From contig JAETON010000003.1 of assembly GCA_021771695.1 (NCBI GenBank), positions 96,661-160,660 on the forward strand: a stretch of 64,000 nucleotides of DNA, given 5' to 3'. Positions within the stretch are counted from its first letter, which is position 1. Each line of letters opens with the position of its first letter. The position numbers and the translations under genes are program-made. This DNA comes from Lachnospiraceae bacterium. GTDB lineage: Bacteria > Bacillota > Clostridia > Lachnospirales > Lachnospiraceae. Of the stretch, positions 36,237 through 45,549 are shown piece by piece. The notes under the pieces were generated by a model, which was not told the DNA's origin, ran no database searches, and saw only the letters and a list, made by a program, of their open reading frames with translations.

Positions 36237-36518
36237 TTAGATAATTTCATTTTCTTTTTTCCACTTTTTATATTCTTCTCTTATCAGAATGTCCTTTTCG
36301 TCAATTAATCTCATATTCAACCCGCCGTTCATCCACATTCCTTCCCATGAGTCATATATAGCGCCATTCCATATTCCTAAGGAAGAAATAACTAGTGTCA
36401 ATAAAATCAACAAAATACCTGTGCAAGCTATCAATTCTGTATTAATTTCTAAAAACCATAAAGTAATACTAATCATCCAAGCAATTGATACAAATAAACC
36501 AATCATATATTGTATCAA
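36237..36518 (-). pseudogene. truncated copy of a four-helix membrane protein
   Basis: The frame encodes 93 residues: LIQYMIGLFVSIAWMISITL, then LGIWNGAIYDSWEGMWMNGG and LNMRLIDEKDILIREEYKKW. It matches the second half of the 183-residue protein at 50925-51476 (LIQYIAGLVISVIWIISVNF and LNMKIIDEKDILTKEEYK). A stop codon lies a few codons upstream in frame and no RBS precedes the TTG start, so this seems a 5'-truncated copy. Two hydrophobic segments remain. Confidence 0.6.
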
Positions 36519-36592
36519 ACTAATAATCCTTTCAATTTTTTCACACTTCTCAATTCACATTTTTCTTAAATACATCTCTATTCCACTGTCCA

Positions 36593-36639
36593 ATGATGAA
36601 ATCATTATGCACCATCTTAGCGTCCGAAAATTCCCCCAA
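36593..36639. repeat. dispersed intergenic repeat, copy 2
   Basis: It matches 28970-29016 over about 45 bases (see that entry). It lies just upstream of the truncated membrane-protein copy on the minus strand. Confidence 0.5.
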
Positions 36640-36672
36640 TGGCGTCGCATATCCTATACTAATATTTTTAAT

Positions 36673-37473
36673 CTACTTTTTTTCTCCCATATCTTCATTT
36701 TTAAACTGCTGATATGTTCTAATTTTATATGTTCCTCCCCCAAAAGAAGCTCCTCGATAAATGCAGTCTGCTAAATATTCGCTGGTTCCTTTCGGATTCT
36801 TTACATTCTCAGTGTCTTGTGTCGGATATGAAAAAGTCAAAACAATATCTGTTTTTCCATCAGAAGCTAAAATAACATATAACTGTTCCATTTTACTGCT
36901 GTCTGTATATCCACATAAAATTCTTCTAGCCATCCCAGAACTATCAATTTTTAACTCCTTTTTTGGATGTTCAAAATAAAGATAATCATACTGCCCCACA
37001 TAATTTGATTTTAAATTATTCACTTCTTTTTTGGGATCATCATTTTCAGAATCTTTTGAAAAAATCTCATATTTTGTTATCTGATCAGAGCCTTCAAAAG
37101 TATATGTATTTCCATTCTTCTTCCCAGAAACAAAAAAATTCTTTGGATAAACAAAACTAAATTTATCGTCTTTCACAGTTTCAAAATCCTCTGGGCTCAA
37201 TGCTTTCGAATAGTCTGTAACGTTTTGTGCATCAACCAAAAATTTATTTTTATCTATATCACTTTTTTGTGAAGAGTTCTTTTCCACCACAGCATTTTGT
37301 GTTGATTTTGACTCTACGTTTTTTTCTATGTTTACATTACTACTTATTTCCATTTTTTCTTTTCGATTAGATGTAACATAACAAAAAATATTTAATACCA
37401 GAGACACCACAATTGCTATCACCAAGCCTTTGGCAATCTTCTTTTCTTTTTCATTCATTTGAATCATCCTCAT
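36673..37473 (-). CDS. hypothetical single-pass membrane protein
   Basis: A 266-residue protein, not recognised. Residues about 13-32 (AKGLVIAIVVSLVLNIFCYV) form one membrane anchor. A linker rich in Ser, Lys and Asn follows, then a folded outer part with FSFVYPKNFFVSGKKNGNTY and YLYFEHPKKELKIDSSGMAR. There is no lipobox. It starts 14 bases after the zinc-ribbon protein gene, so both likely belong to one unit and may act at the cell surface. Confidence 0.65.
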   Translation of the reverse strand: MRMIQMNEKEKKIAKGLVIAIVVSLVLNIFCYVTSNRKEKMEISSNVNIEKNVESKSTQNAVVEKNSSQKSDIDKNKFLVDAQNVTDYSKALSPEDFETVKDDKFSFVYPKNFFVSGKKNGNTYTFEGSDQITKYEIFSKDSENDDPKKEVNNLKSNYVGQYDYLYFEHPKKELKIDSSGMARRILCGYTDSSKMEQLYVILASDGKTDIVLTFSYPTQDTENVKNPKGTSEYLADCIYRGASFGGGTYKIRTYQQFKNEDMGEKK

Positions 37474-37487
37474 TTCCTTTTTATTTT

Positions 37488-38621
37488 TTAATAGATAGAA
37501 CCATTACTTCCAATTAACCATTTTCCATTTACATATTCCATGACAATCGTATCCTCGTCAAAACTTCTGGTATCATCTGAAATTCCCCAGAAACTATTAT
37601 TTACTTTACTTTTATATTCACATGAAACGATAAATGAAACAGCTGGCATATTTGCTTCATGACTATCATTATCTCCCATAATACTGATATTCCCTTGAAT
37701 TTCGGCTGGTTTCACTATATTATCTTCTGTTTTCACAAATCCTTGATAAAATGATTCTGCAGCCTCTTCAGAAACAAAATATTGTTGGATATCCGACACA
37801 GTGGTATTTTTATTCATCACATATTTTGTTAAATCATTTAAAGAAGCTTCCAATTTTTTCTCTGCTTCGTCTTTAGCTTTATCACTAAATGCCAAATTTA
37901 TATCTGTTGAATCATTGCTGATTTTATACTCCGTTTCTTTTAATAACCCTTTTTTGTCATTATATTTAATCGTATTTTCACTCAAATACATCGGTATTTT
38001 ATAAAAGATTTCTTCATTTTCTTCCGTTAAATATTTTTCATCTACATCTATTCCATCTAATTCCACCGCACACCCGCTCAAATATGGAACTTTTATTTCG
38101 TTGGTAAAATCTTCTGGTACTTTCCACTCATCAAAAAAGAAATATCTCTTTTTATCTATTTTTCGCAAAACTTTTGACCAATTTATCGTCCCCGGAAAAA
38201 TCGAATTATCTAAATAATCCAAAGTATCCAGATCACTCATATCCATTTGATTTGCTGCTTTTATAAAACTCTTTTTATTTATAAACTCATTTTCTTTGAT
38301 ATCTAACAAACCATACAAATTCCCCCATTCTCGATTCTGAAGATATTCTATATATTTATCTCCCACTTTTTGAGCTGTGCTATATTTACTTCCCATGTGA
38401 TAAAATGTTCCTATACTCACAATGAGAATTAATGCAAGAACTCCAATTATAATTTTCCCTTTTTGCGTTTGATCAAATTTTATCTTCCTCTTTGTCAATT
38501 TTTTGATTTTTTTAACCGGCTTTTTCGGCTTAGAGGGCTTATCTTCTGGTTTAAATTTATAACCACATTCCTCACAAAAATTTCCTTCTTTCACTTTTTT
38601 CCCACAATTTGGACAAAACAT
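37488..38621 (-). CDS. zinc-ribbon membrane protein (TcaA/YvbJ-like layout)
   Basis: A 377-residue protein from the ATG at 38621, which follows AGGAGAG; a longer frame begins further right. MFCPNCGKKVKEGNFCEECG is an N-terminal zinc ribbon. A basic linker (KPKKPVKKIKKLTKRK) precedes one membrane segment, GKIIIGVLALILIVSIGTFY, about residues 58-77. The outer part is about 290 residues with no known motif. This layout is shared by YvbJ/TcaA-like proteins, some of which sense antibiotics. The function here is unknown. Confidence 0.7.
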   Translation of the reverse strand: MFCPNCGKKVKEGNFCEECGYKFKPEDKPSKPKKPVKKIKKLTKRKIKFDQTQKGKIIIGVLALILIVSIGTFYHMGSKYSTAQKVGDKYIEYLQNREWGNLYGLLDIKENEFINKKSFIKAANQMDMSDLDTLDYLDNSIFPGTINWSKVLRKIDKKRYFFFDEWKVPEDFTNEIKVPYLSGCAVELDGIDVDEKYLTEENEEIFYKIPMYLSENTIKYNDKKGLLKETEYKISNDSTDINLAFSDKAKDEAEKKLEASLNDLTKYVMNKNTTVSDIQQYFVSEEAAESFYQGFVKTEDNIVKPAEIQGNISIMGDNDSHEANMPAVSFIVSCEYKSKVNNSFWGISDDTRSFDEDTIVMEYVNGKWLIGSNGSIY

Positions 38622-38699
38622 TTTTTCTCTCCTTTTCATAAATTTATTTTGTTGTTCTCCTATATAACGACCTAAATTTGACAAAAGTTCATATTTTAC

Positions 38700-38752
38700 A
38701 ACATTTTATATAAATTTTATCACTAAAATTTATTTTCGTATAGATAAATATA
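38700..38752 (-). repeat. upstream element shared with 49757-49809
   Basis: On the plus strand TATAAATTTTATCACTAAAA and TATAGATAAATATAAAAA resemble TATAAATTTTATCACCAAAC and TATAGATGAATATAAAAA at 49757-49809. Each copy lies 80-170 bases upstream of a minus-strand gene start, so it may hold a shared promoter or regulator site. Confidence 0.45.
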
Positions 38753-38849
38753 AAAAATAAATTCTAAAAAAATAATTACTACCAAATTACTTCTTAAGAA
38801 TTTATTTTAAATCTATGAATCTTTATATCAATATTTTATTTTTCTCATT

Positions 38850-38959
38850 TTTCTTAAAAGTTCTGCAAACTCTTTGTACCGTTTTCGATTTGGTGCCTAT
38901 TTTGCCATCTCGTTCAGTTCATCCCTCCAATCCTCAGCATATGGACAGGAGCAATACAT
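38850..38959 (-). pseudogene. remnant of a SWIM-domain gene with a large internal deletion
   Basis: Bases 38850-38924 match 54186-54260 at about 67 of 75 positions, and 38931-38959 match 55539-55567 at 26 of 29. The joined text encodes MYCSCPYAED directly followed by DELNEMAK, so about 1.3 kb of the SWIM gene was lost between them. The right part lies inside the end of jetD. The rest of the gap between 38622 and 38850 is A+T-rich with no gene. Confidence 0.8.
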
Positions 38960-40158
38960 TCCTGTTCTAATTTTATATTCTTTTCCAGCATGTATCCCAA
39001 TACATCTCTATATTTGCAGTCTTGTTTCTCTAACAACTTATTCAGCCTTTTCCTGTCATTTTCTGTTAATTTTCTTGCATAAGATTCATATGTTTGCAAC
39101 GTCTCAAGGTTCATGTAATATGTCCCAAATAGTATCCCCGTTTTCCTGCACAGATTTTCATATATCTCATATCCTCCTGCATCAATATCTCCAAAATGCA
39201 AATATTCTGCATGAGGAATCTTTCTGTAAATCATCTGTAATAATTGCTGACGAACTGCATTGTGATACCCGCCTAAATAGACAATCAAACTATCCTCTTC
39301 CATCCAACGAAAAAAAGTCGTTAAATTTTCAATGGTAATTACTTTTTTCACATTTTCTAAGTCTGTTAACTGCAAAAACTGTACATCTTCTCCGGAAATA
39401 CCGATTCCCTGCTGAAATAAAGATAATTTTATATGTTCATTTTTTATACAGAGAGTTCCGTTCCCTTTCAGATAAATATAATTCGGTGTATGATAAATGG
39501 AATATTCCGCCAGAATTTCTTTTGCATCTTTCTCTTTTTGCTTTGGATCAAACCTGCGTATAATTTTCACAACCATTCCGGATATCTGTTCAAATACTTT
39601 TGTATCTTGAAAATGCTCTATGGAAAATTCCCTTACATAATATGATGTTCTATTGTTTTCCACCAAATCAACCGCCTGAATCAGCTGTCTGTTTTTTTCT
39701 GGATCTGCTAGATTCAAAAATTCTTTTACTGATTTCCCATCTTTTAATCGTTTCATCAAATATTCCGTAAAACGTTTGCAAATCTCTCCCTTACACCCTG
39801 TCTTTTTCATCTCTTTCAGGAGTTCTAGATTCTTTTGGATTAAAACTGTTTGTGGTATTCGATGCAAATACCGATAAACCTCCTGAGCTTTCTCTTCCCG
39901 CAATATTACTTTATCTACAATATGATTTTCTTTGTTTCTTCTCCATATAATCTGAATCCATCCCCTTTGCTCTAAGTCACGGATATAAGCATGAATCTCC
40001 TCATATTTTATAGAACTTTCATCAAAGTATTCTGGTAAAATCTTTCTTGTAAAATCAAAAGAAATATGCACCGCAACTTTATTTTCCCCTCGGCTCAATG
40101 AACTTCTTTCATAGGAGTCTAACAAAGCATTTAAAATTTTCTTATCATATTGCTGCAT
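38914..40158 (-). CDS. jetD: Wadjet nuclease subunit JetD
   Basis: A 414-residue toprim-type nuclease subunit. The C-terminal domain has KVITIENLTTFFRW (catalytic Glu277) and YLHFGDIDAGGYEIYENL (Asp324 and Asp326). The N-terminal 200 residues form a DNA-binding arm domain. JetD cuts plasmid DNA after loop extrusion by JetABC. It overlaps jetC by 14 bases. The family usually ends near LEQE. Here 14 more residues, CIAPVHMLRIGGMN, are encoded in another frame of the SWIM remnant, so the native tail seems to have been replaced. Catalytic residues are intact. Confidence 0.9.
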   Translation of the reverse strand: MQQYDKKILNALLDSYERSSLSRGENKVAVHISFDFTRKILPEYFDESSIKYEEIHAYIRDLEQRGWIQIIWRRNKENHIVDKVILREEKAQEVYRYLHRIPQTVLIQKNLELLKEMKKTGCKGEICKRFTEYLMKRLKDGKSVKEFLNLADPEKNRQLIQAVDLVENNRTSYYVREFSIEHFQDTKVFEQISGMVVKIIRRFDPKQKEKDAKEILAEYSIYHTPNYIYLKGNGTLCIKNEHIKLSLFQQGIGISGEDVQFLQLTDLENVKKVITIENLTTFFRWMEEDSLIVYLGGYHNAVRQQLLQMIYRKIPHAEYLHFGDIDAGGYEIYENLCRKTGILFGTYYMNLETLQTYESYARKLTENDRKRLNKLLEKQDCKYRDVLGYMLEKNIKLEQECIAPVHMLRIGGMN

Positions 40159-43100
40159 TTAAATACCTCTCTGCATAACTGACTTTCCCATCTGTCATAA
40201 TAAGCAATGTCTCTTCTACCACCGGACTGATGTATTGGATTTTATCTGGTGGTGCTGCAATAATAATCTGCAGTGGAAGCCTTCTTAAGAATTTGAGAAC
40301 TCCCCCGATTCTTTCATCATCCATGTTATTAAAAGCTTCATCAAACAATACTAAGCCAATTGATTCTCCTCCAATACTTCCACTGTATAATTGAACAAAA
40401 GATGCTGCTACCGTAACATAAAATGGTGTCTGGGTTTCTCCTCCACTTTTTTCTTCACATACCTTGGAATAAAGTGAATAACTGCCATCTTCATGGATAA
40501 TCTGAAGATCATAATCCATATAGGTTCTGTAATCTGTAAACTCATCTAATACTTTCGCATTATTATCATTGTTTAAGGCCAGCCGTTCAAATAATTCATC
40601 AATGACTGCCTTATGTGTCTCATGGAAAATCCCACTAAATATAGACTCTCCTTCCATTGCATTAAAATCATCCATAATCATTTCATAATAACTTCGATAT
40701 TTTTTACTAGGCATGTATAAAAATTTATAACGTTCATTACTGAATGTAATGTCTTTTAATGCAGCATTCAATTCATTAAACTCACTTTGGGCCTGTTTCA
40801 TATTCTCCTGCAGCTTCGCTAAAAACTGCTCCCTAAATTCTGCCTCTGCCGCCTGTTTTGCTGACTGTACTTTCTCTTCATATTCCAGAAGTTCTGACGT
40901 TTTCAGCCTCTCATACACACTGTAGAAATCAGGGTATCCTTCCATGGTAGGAGCTGCACCAAAATCATGTTCCGTCTTATACTGAATCATGACATTTATC
41001 ATTCGTTGTTTTGATTTTTCACCAATAGTAATATTCGCTTTCTGACGAGTTTTATAATTGTTATAAAAGGTTTGGAACGATTTATCTTCCGTGTGTTTTA
41101 CATAATCCTGACTCCACGCAGCTAATACTTCTCCTGCCTGCTGCTCAAGTTCTTTTATCACTGCTTCCTGCTGTGTATATAAAACTGTTTTTTCCTCAAT
41201 ATATTCCTGTTTCGCTTTAATCTTCTCTTTGATTGTTCCGATTTCTTCTCTCTTAGCTCCAATTTCTCGTTCTAATTCTTTACGAATCTTTTGAAGTGCA
41301 TCCAGCTCAATCTGCTTTTGAATCATGGATGAATTTTCTTTTAACGTATGAATATTCTCCATACATTTTTTCATTTCAATCCGTATAAATGCAATCTCCT
41401 GCATTACATCCAATCGATACTTAATATCGATATCCACTTCTGTTTCCAATGGCTTCAAAGCTTCTTGAATCGACTTTCTCTGCTTTTCACAAACCTTCAT
41501 TTGTTCTTCTAGTTTCTTTTTCTTATTTTTTGCCTGTTCCAACTGAATTTTTACAGCTTGCTTTCCTATGAATGGCACCTCAAAAATGGTCGGTTTGATG
41601 GCACTGGCTACCCGATTCTGATATTTCATACATTCTTTTGTAATAGAAGTAGGATATTTTTTCAAGTCATCATATCTGCTGCATCTCTGAACTTTTCCCA
41701 AAATCATATTGATAAATCTTTTCGCATAAATATTTTTTGACGTAACCACCTCCGCCAAAGTTCCCTTAGGTGCCTGTTCAAATCTTTCCAGATTCTGTGC
41801 ATTGATTAATCCTACACCATATGCTTTTTTTGATTTTCTTAATTTATCATAAGTTCCCAGAGCAATATCAAAATTTTCCGGTTCTACTAAAACGTAAAAC
41901 CGCTGTGTATTTAAATAACCTTCCACTGCATTTCGCCATTCTTCATCTTTGATTTCTAACATCTCACAGAGGACTCTTGGCTCTGGTTTTCTTCCGATCC
42001 GTACAAATTCTCTTTTGATACTTTCCGTCACACGATCTACAGCTTCCGGATAGGATAACTGTTTTTTTGAAAGTTTTTCAATTTTTTTCCTTAACTCCAA
42101 ATTCTCTGTTTTTAAATTTTTCTCCTGAATCTGAACATTCATCAACTTGTGGCTAAGCTTCTCATACATCTCTTTTTTATATGCAAGCACATGCTCTAAA
42201 AGATCTTTTACTTCCGCAAGATCTTCCATTCCATCACTTTGCTTTAACTTCTGCATTGTCAACTTATAGTCCATCACACAGGAAGCAACATCCTGAAACT
42301 CCAGTAACTGTTCTGCCTGTCGGATTGCCTTTTGAAAGCTTTGGTTCAAATCACGTTTCTCATTAAGCTTTCCCTGTTCCTTCTTTTTTAACTGTTCCAA
42401 TTTTCCGGTCTGCTGTTCTAATGCCAGGAACTCTTCATTTTGACTCAATTCTACACGAAGCATCGTCTCCAAAGTTTGCTTTTCATCCCGTTCATTTTCC
42501 AAACTATTTAACAGCTTTCCTGCATCATTTAAATGATGTTTTTCCAACTCAATAAAACGCTCTTCTCTTTTTATTTCTTCTTTCAATAAATCCAGGCTGG
42601 CTCTCTCCAGAAAATACCCATACATCTCATCTCTCTTCTCAGCATCTAAAACTTCTTTATGATACTGCTCGATCATTTCCAGCTTCTGTATTCGTTTTTT
42701 TACCCCCTCCAGTGTCCGCTCAAAATCCTGATAAGTTCTTACATTTTCTTTTAAAACTTCGATATTTACTTCTTTTTCATCCAGAACATAGGAATACACA
42801 AAATCTTTAATATCATCGATTGGACGAAATGCCAAGGCTTTCGGAATCAGCCGGAAAAATTTATCTTCAATTCTCCCAAATCTGGCTTTCATTACTTTTT
42901 TGGCTTCTGTCTGGGTTTTACACCACTGTTTAATTTTCTTATTATTTGTTGTTCGAAATTGTGCAATGGATTTTGGCACCATCCCCTGTAAAAACAAATC
43001 ATCCTCTAGTTGAACATTATCCATTAGGTAACGTACCGTTGTTTCTTGTCCTTCGGATGCCGAATCAATGACTGCACCTACAATAAAAGAACGATTTCTT

Positions 43101-43396
43101 TCTTCTTCATAAAATTCCAAAGCGATATGGGCACTGATTTGCCCGGTACGTTCATAAGGCTGATTTTCCCGACCTGTCTTACACCGGATATACCCTGTCA
43201 GTTTTCGCTTCCCATTCTCATGTGCCGCTTTATTAAAATGATTAGAAGAACAGGTAATCACAAATTGGATGGCATCCAAAAGTGTAGATTTCCCTGCCCC
43301 ATTCTCACCGGAAATCAGTGTAGAACTCCCAAAATCTATGGTGCAGTTTTCAAAACGATGCCAATTAATTAATTTCATTCTATTTAGTTTTTTCAT
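40145..43396 (-). CDS. jetC: Wadjet SMC-like ATPase JetC
   Basis: A 1083-residue SMC/MukB-like protein. Walker A GENGAGKSTLLDAIQF is at residues 30-45. Two long coiled-coil arms with a hinge-like part near 470-600 follow. The ABC signature SGGETQTPFYVTVAASF (about 975) and Walker B GLVLFDEAFNNMDDERIGG (about 1015) close the head. It drives ATP-dependent DNA loop extrusion with JetA and JetB. It overlaps jetB by 17 bases and jetD by 14, so stoichiometry is probably set by coupled translation. Confidence 0.94.
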   Translation of the reverse strand: MKKLNRMKLINWHRFENCTIDFGSSTLISGENGAGKSTLLDAIQFVITCSSNHFNKAAHENGKRKLTGYIRCKTGRENQPYERTGQISAHIALEFYEEERNRSFIVGAVIDSASEGQETTVRYLMDNVQLEDDLFLQGMVPKSIAQFRTTNNKKIKQWCKTQTEAKKVMKARFGRIEDKFFRLIPKALAFRPIDDIKDFVYSYVLDEKEVNIEVLKENVRTYQDFERTLEGVKKRIQKLEMIEQYHKEVLDAEKRDEMYGYFLERASLDLLKEEIKREERFIELEKHHLNDAGKLLNSLENERDEKQTLETMLRVELSQNEEFLALEQQTGKLEQLKKKEQGKLNEKRDLNQSFQKAIRQAEQLLEFQDVASCVMDYKLTMQKLKQSDGMEDLAEVKDLLEHVLAYKKEMYEKLSHKLMNVQIQEKNLKTENLELRKKIEKLSKKQLSYPEAVDRVTESIKREFVRIGRKPEPRVLCEMLEIKDEEWRNAVEGYLNTQRFYVLVEPENFDIALGTYDKLRKSKKAYGVGLINAQNLERFEQAPKGTLAEVVTSKNIYAKRFINMILGKVQRCSRYDDLKKYPTSITKECMKYQNRVASAIKPTIFEVPFIGKQAVKIQLEQAKNKKKKLEEQMKVCEKQRKSIQEALKPLETEVDIDIKYRLDVMQEIAFIRIEMKKCMENIHTLKENSSMIQKQIELDALQKIRKELEREIGAKREEIGTIKEKIKAKQEYIEEKTVLYTQQEAVIKELEQQAGEVLAAWSQDYVKHTEDKSFQTFYNNYKTRQKANITIGEKSKQRMINVMIQYKTEHDFGAAPTMEGYPDFYSVYERLKTSELLEYEEKVQSAKQAAEAEFREQFLAKLQENMKQAQSEFNELNAALKDITFSNERYKFLYMPSKKYRSYYEMIMDDFNAMEGESIFSGIFHETHKAVIDELFERLALNNDNNAKVLDEFTDYRTYMDYDLQIIHEDGSYSLYSKVCEEKSGGETQTPFYVTVAASFVQLYSGSIGGESIGLVLFDEAFNNMDDERIGGVLKFLRRLPLQIIIAAPPDKIQYISPVVEETLLIMTDGKVSYAERYLNAAI

Positions 43397-43979
43397 CGTT
43401 TTCTTTTCCTTTCCTGTAGACTTTTAATTTCTCATATGCTTGTTGAATATCCTCTACCCGAACAGCCATCAAAATAGAATCATAAATGAGAATTCTGGAC
43501 TCTTCATCCCCCATATTCCGGTCCAATATTTCAATCAACTGAAATCTCCGAAATAAATACAACGTATTTCGCATTGTTGTCTTATCAATCATCTTATCCC
43601 GGATCTTCAAACTCAGAAACCGATCCTGAATATCTCCCAGCATTACAATAACCTCATCACTTACAGAAAGCTCTCGCTTCTTTTCATCGTAAAGGATCCG
43701 CAAAATCAGTAAAATGACAGACTCAAACAATTTCAAATTCAGGCGATTATAATTTTGTGGATTGGTAAGCTGTATCACACCGTATTCCTCATTTATTTCC
43801 AGACGGTATCCTAATATATCAAGATATTCTGAAAATTTCTCTTTATATTTTATGACAAAATAATAATCCGCTTTATTTGTCTCGCTTTTTCTACAGATAA
43901 AACAAGTACTAAGCAATTTATTACAAACCCTTTTAAACTCATCTTTATCCCTCTGAAGCATTCCTTCCAGTAATTCCAA
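43380..43979 (-). CDS. jetB: Wadjet kite subunit JetB (MukE-like)
   Basis: A 199-residue protein, with LLILRILYDEKKRELSVSDE and RNTLYLFRRFQLIEILDRN as recognisable parts of winged-helix MukE/kite-type subunits. In Wadjet it bridges the JetA kleisin and the JetC heads. It starts two bases after the jetA stop and overlaps jetC. The assignment depends on position as well as on sequence. The subtype of the system is not certain. Confidence 0.85.
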   Translation of the reverse strand: MELLEGMLQRDKDEFKRVCNKLLSTCFICRKSETNKADYYFVIKYKEKFSEYLDILGYRLEINEEYGVIQLTNPQNYNRLNLKLFESVILLILRILYDEKKRELSVSDEVIVMLGDIQDRFLSLKIRDKMIDKTTMRNTLYLFRRFQLIEILDRNMGDEESRILIYDSILMAVRVEDIQQAYEKLKVYRKGKENDEKTK

Positions 43980-43981
43980 AT

Positions 43982-45373
43982 CTATTTCCTCCGAATCTCA
44001 AAATCTTTAAAAGCAAATCCTTTCACTTCCCGTTCCTTTAAAATTTTAACTGTGTATTCCATATTCTTTCTTTGCCCGTACAAACGAATATAAATAATTT
44101 TCACAAAATCATCCACGGTTTCCAATGGAAACTCCGTTGCCAGCATCTTCTTTTGTCCGCCCATTTGATCAATTACATATTGATTCATTTTTTCCGGAGT
44201 TAAAATCTTCTGCAGTTTTTCCATCATTTTTTGTAGTTTTTCCTGCTGTCTGATATCATCAGGTTTCGAATGAACAATTGCTTTAGGGGTGAATTCCTTT
44301 TTCCCTGCCGCTGGAGAATAAAGAGAACTTTCATCCAAAAAAGAACATGTGTACATCCTGGCAAGATTTTCTAAAAAATCTATTTCATAAATACTGCCCA
44401 AATCCATCGCTCCCTCATTTAGTTTTTCACTGATTCCCAGTAAAATCTCTTTTAGTTGTCCTCTGATATCTTCATTTCCTGTCAGCAGAAATTTGGCTCT
44501 ATTGATTGCAGCCCTTTGGTATTGCGTGTTTTTCTGATTAATTTCATTTAAAATATCATCCATGCTTCGAAAAGCCTCAATAACTTCATGAAGATTTTGA
44601 TACACGATTTCCTTTGCTTCTTCTTCTGAAATTTCCTGCAATGATGCAATCTCTGCCGCTGCTTTTTTCATATAGCTATGACTTCGGCTTTTGCTTTCTA
44701 AACGTTCTATAATTTCCGGACGAAATTTTGATACGTTATCTGAAGTCAGCAATCTATGATACGCTTTGTCCACCACATTGGTAATATAATCATTAAACAA
44801 TGCCTCCATAATTTCAGCTACCGTTTTATGTTTAGTCAAATCATCTATATAGTGTTTGATACTAGAATTCAAATTCTTTAATCCTGTTATGAGAAGATCC
44901 GTATTTTCCATAATCTGCATCAAAACAATACCAGGATTATCTGTTTTGCTTCGTACTAAACTATATACTGTATAAATATATCCCTGATATTCTATCTGTT
45001 TTCCATCCGCAATTTCCAATAGCGTCTTAATAATACGAACTGCATACTCTTTAAAATTCACCCTCTGAACATAACTTTTATCCGTTTCAATTTCAATCCA
45101 TCCATAAAACTCAAGTCTTCGTAAAATTCCATTGGCTTTTCCTCTGCTGTCTGCCTCCGAGAACTCTTCTTCCATAATTTGAGCTGCATTAGTCTGTTCA
45201 AAATAATATTGAAGTTCATCTGCCAGAATATCTCTTTCCACACCAAAAGAAAGCTGATGATTCATAACAGAAAACAGCTTGCAAATGCATTCCCAATATA
45301 CAATTCGGCTAGGTGACCCCAACGGTACAAAGAAATTCGTTGGAATCACCTGAAAAATGTTATTTTCACTCAT
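43982..45373 (-). CDS. jetA: Wadjet kleisin subunit JetA (MukF-like)
   Basis: A 463-residue mostly helical protein. VIPTNFFVPLGSPSRIVYWE opens with a winged-helix region, DLTKHKTVAEIMEALFNDYI and SKSRSHSYMKKAAAEIASLQ lie in the helical middle, and EFPLETVDDFVKIIYIRLYG is near the end. As kleisin it links the JetC heads. It is the first gene of jetABCD. The 176 bases upstream carry no other gene; TATAAT near 45536 may be part of its promoter. Confidence 0.85.
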   Translation of the reverse strand: MSENNIFQVIPTNFFVPLGSPSRIVYWECICKLFSVMNHQLSFGVERDILADELQYYFEQTNAAQIMEEEFSEADSRGKANGILRRLEFYGWIEIETDKSYVQRVNFKEYAVRIIKTLLEIADGKQIEYQGYIYTVYSLVRSKTDNPGIVLMQIMENTDLLITGLKNLNSSIKHYIDDLTKHKTVAEIMEALFNDYITNVVDKAYHRLLTSDNVSKFRPEIIERLESKSRSHSYMKKAAAEIASLQEISEEEAKEIVYQNLHEVIEAFRSMDDILNEINQKNTQYQRAAINRAKFLLTGNEDIRGQLKEILLGISEKLNEGAMDLGSIYEIDFLENLARMYTCSFLDESSLYSPAAGKKEFTPKAIVHSKPDDIRQQEKLQKMMEKLQKILTPEKMNQYVIDQMGGQKKMLATEFPLETVDDFVKIIYIRLYGQRKNMEYTVKILKEREVKGFAFKDFEIRRK

Positions 45374-45549
45374 ATATTTTTACCACAGCACTTTTTATAT
45401 TTCTTTTTCACCTTTAACCATGCTCCACTGATTTGATAGGAACACCCACCGTAGCTTTACTAATGTACGCTTATCATCTTTTTGCCTCTTGTCAGTGTTT
45501 TGATGCCTACAGATTGGGGAAAAATTTTATTATAATTTCTACAGTTCCT

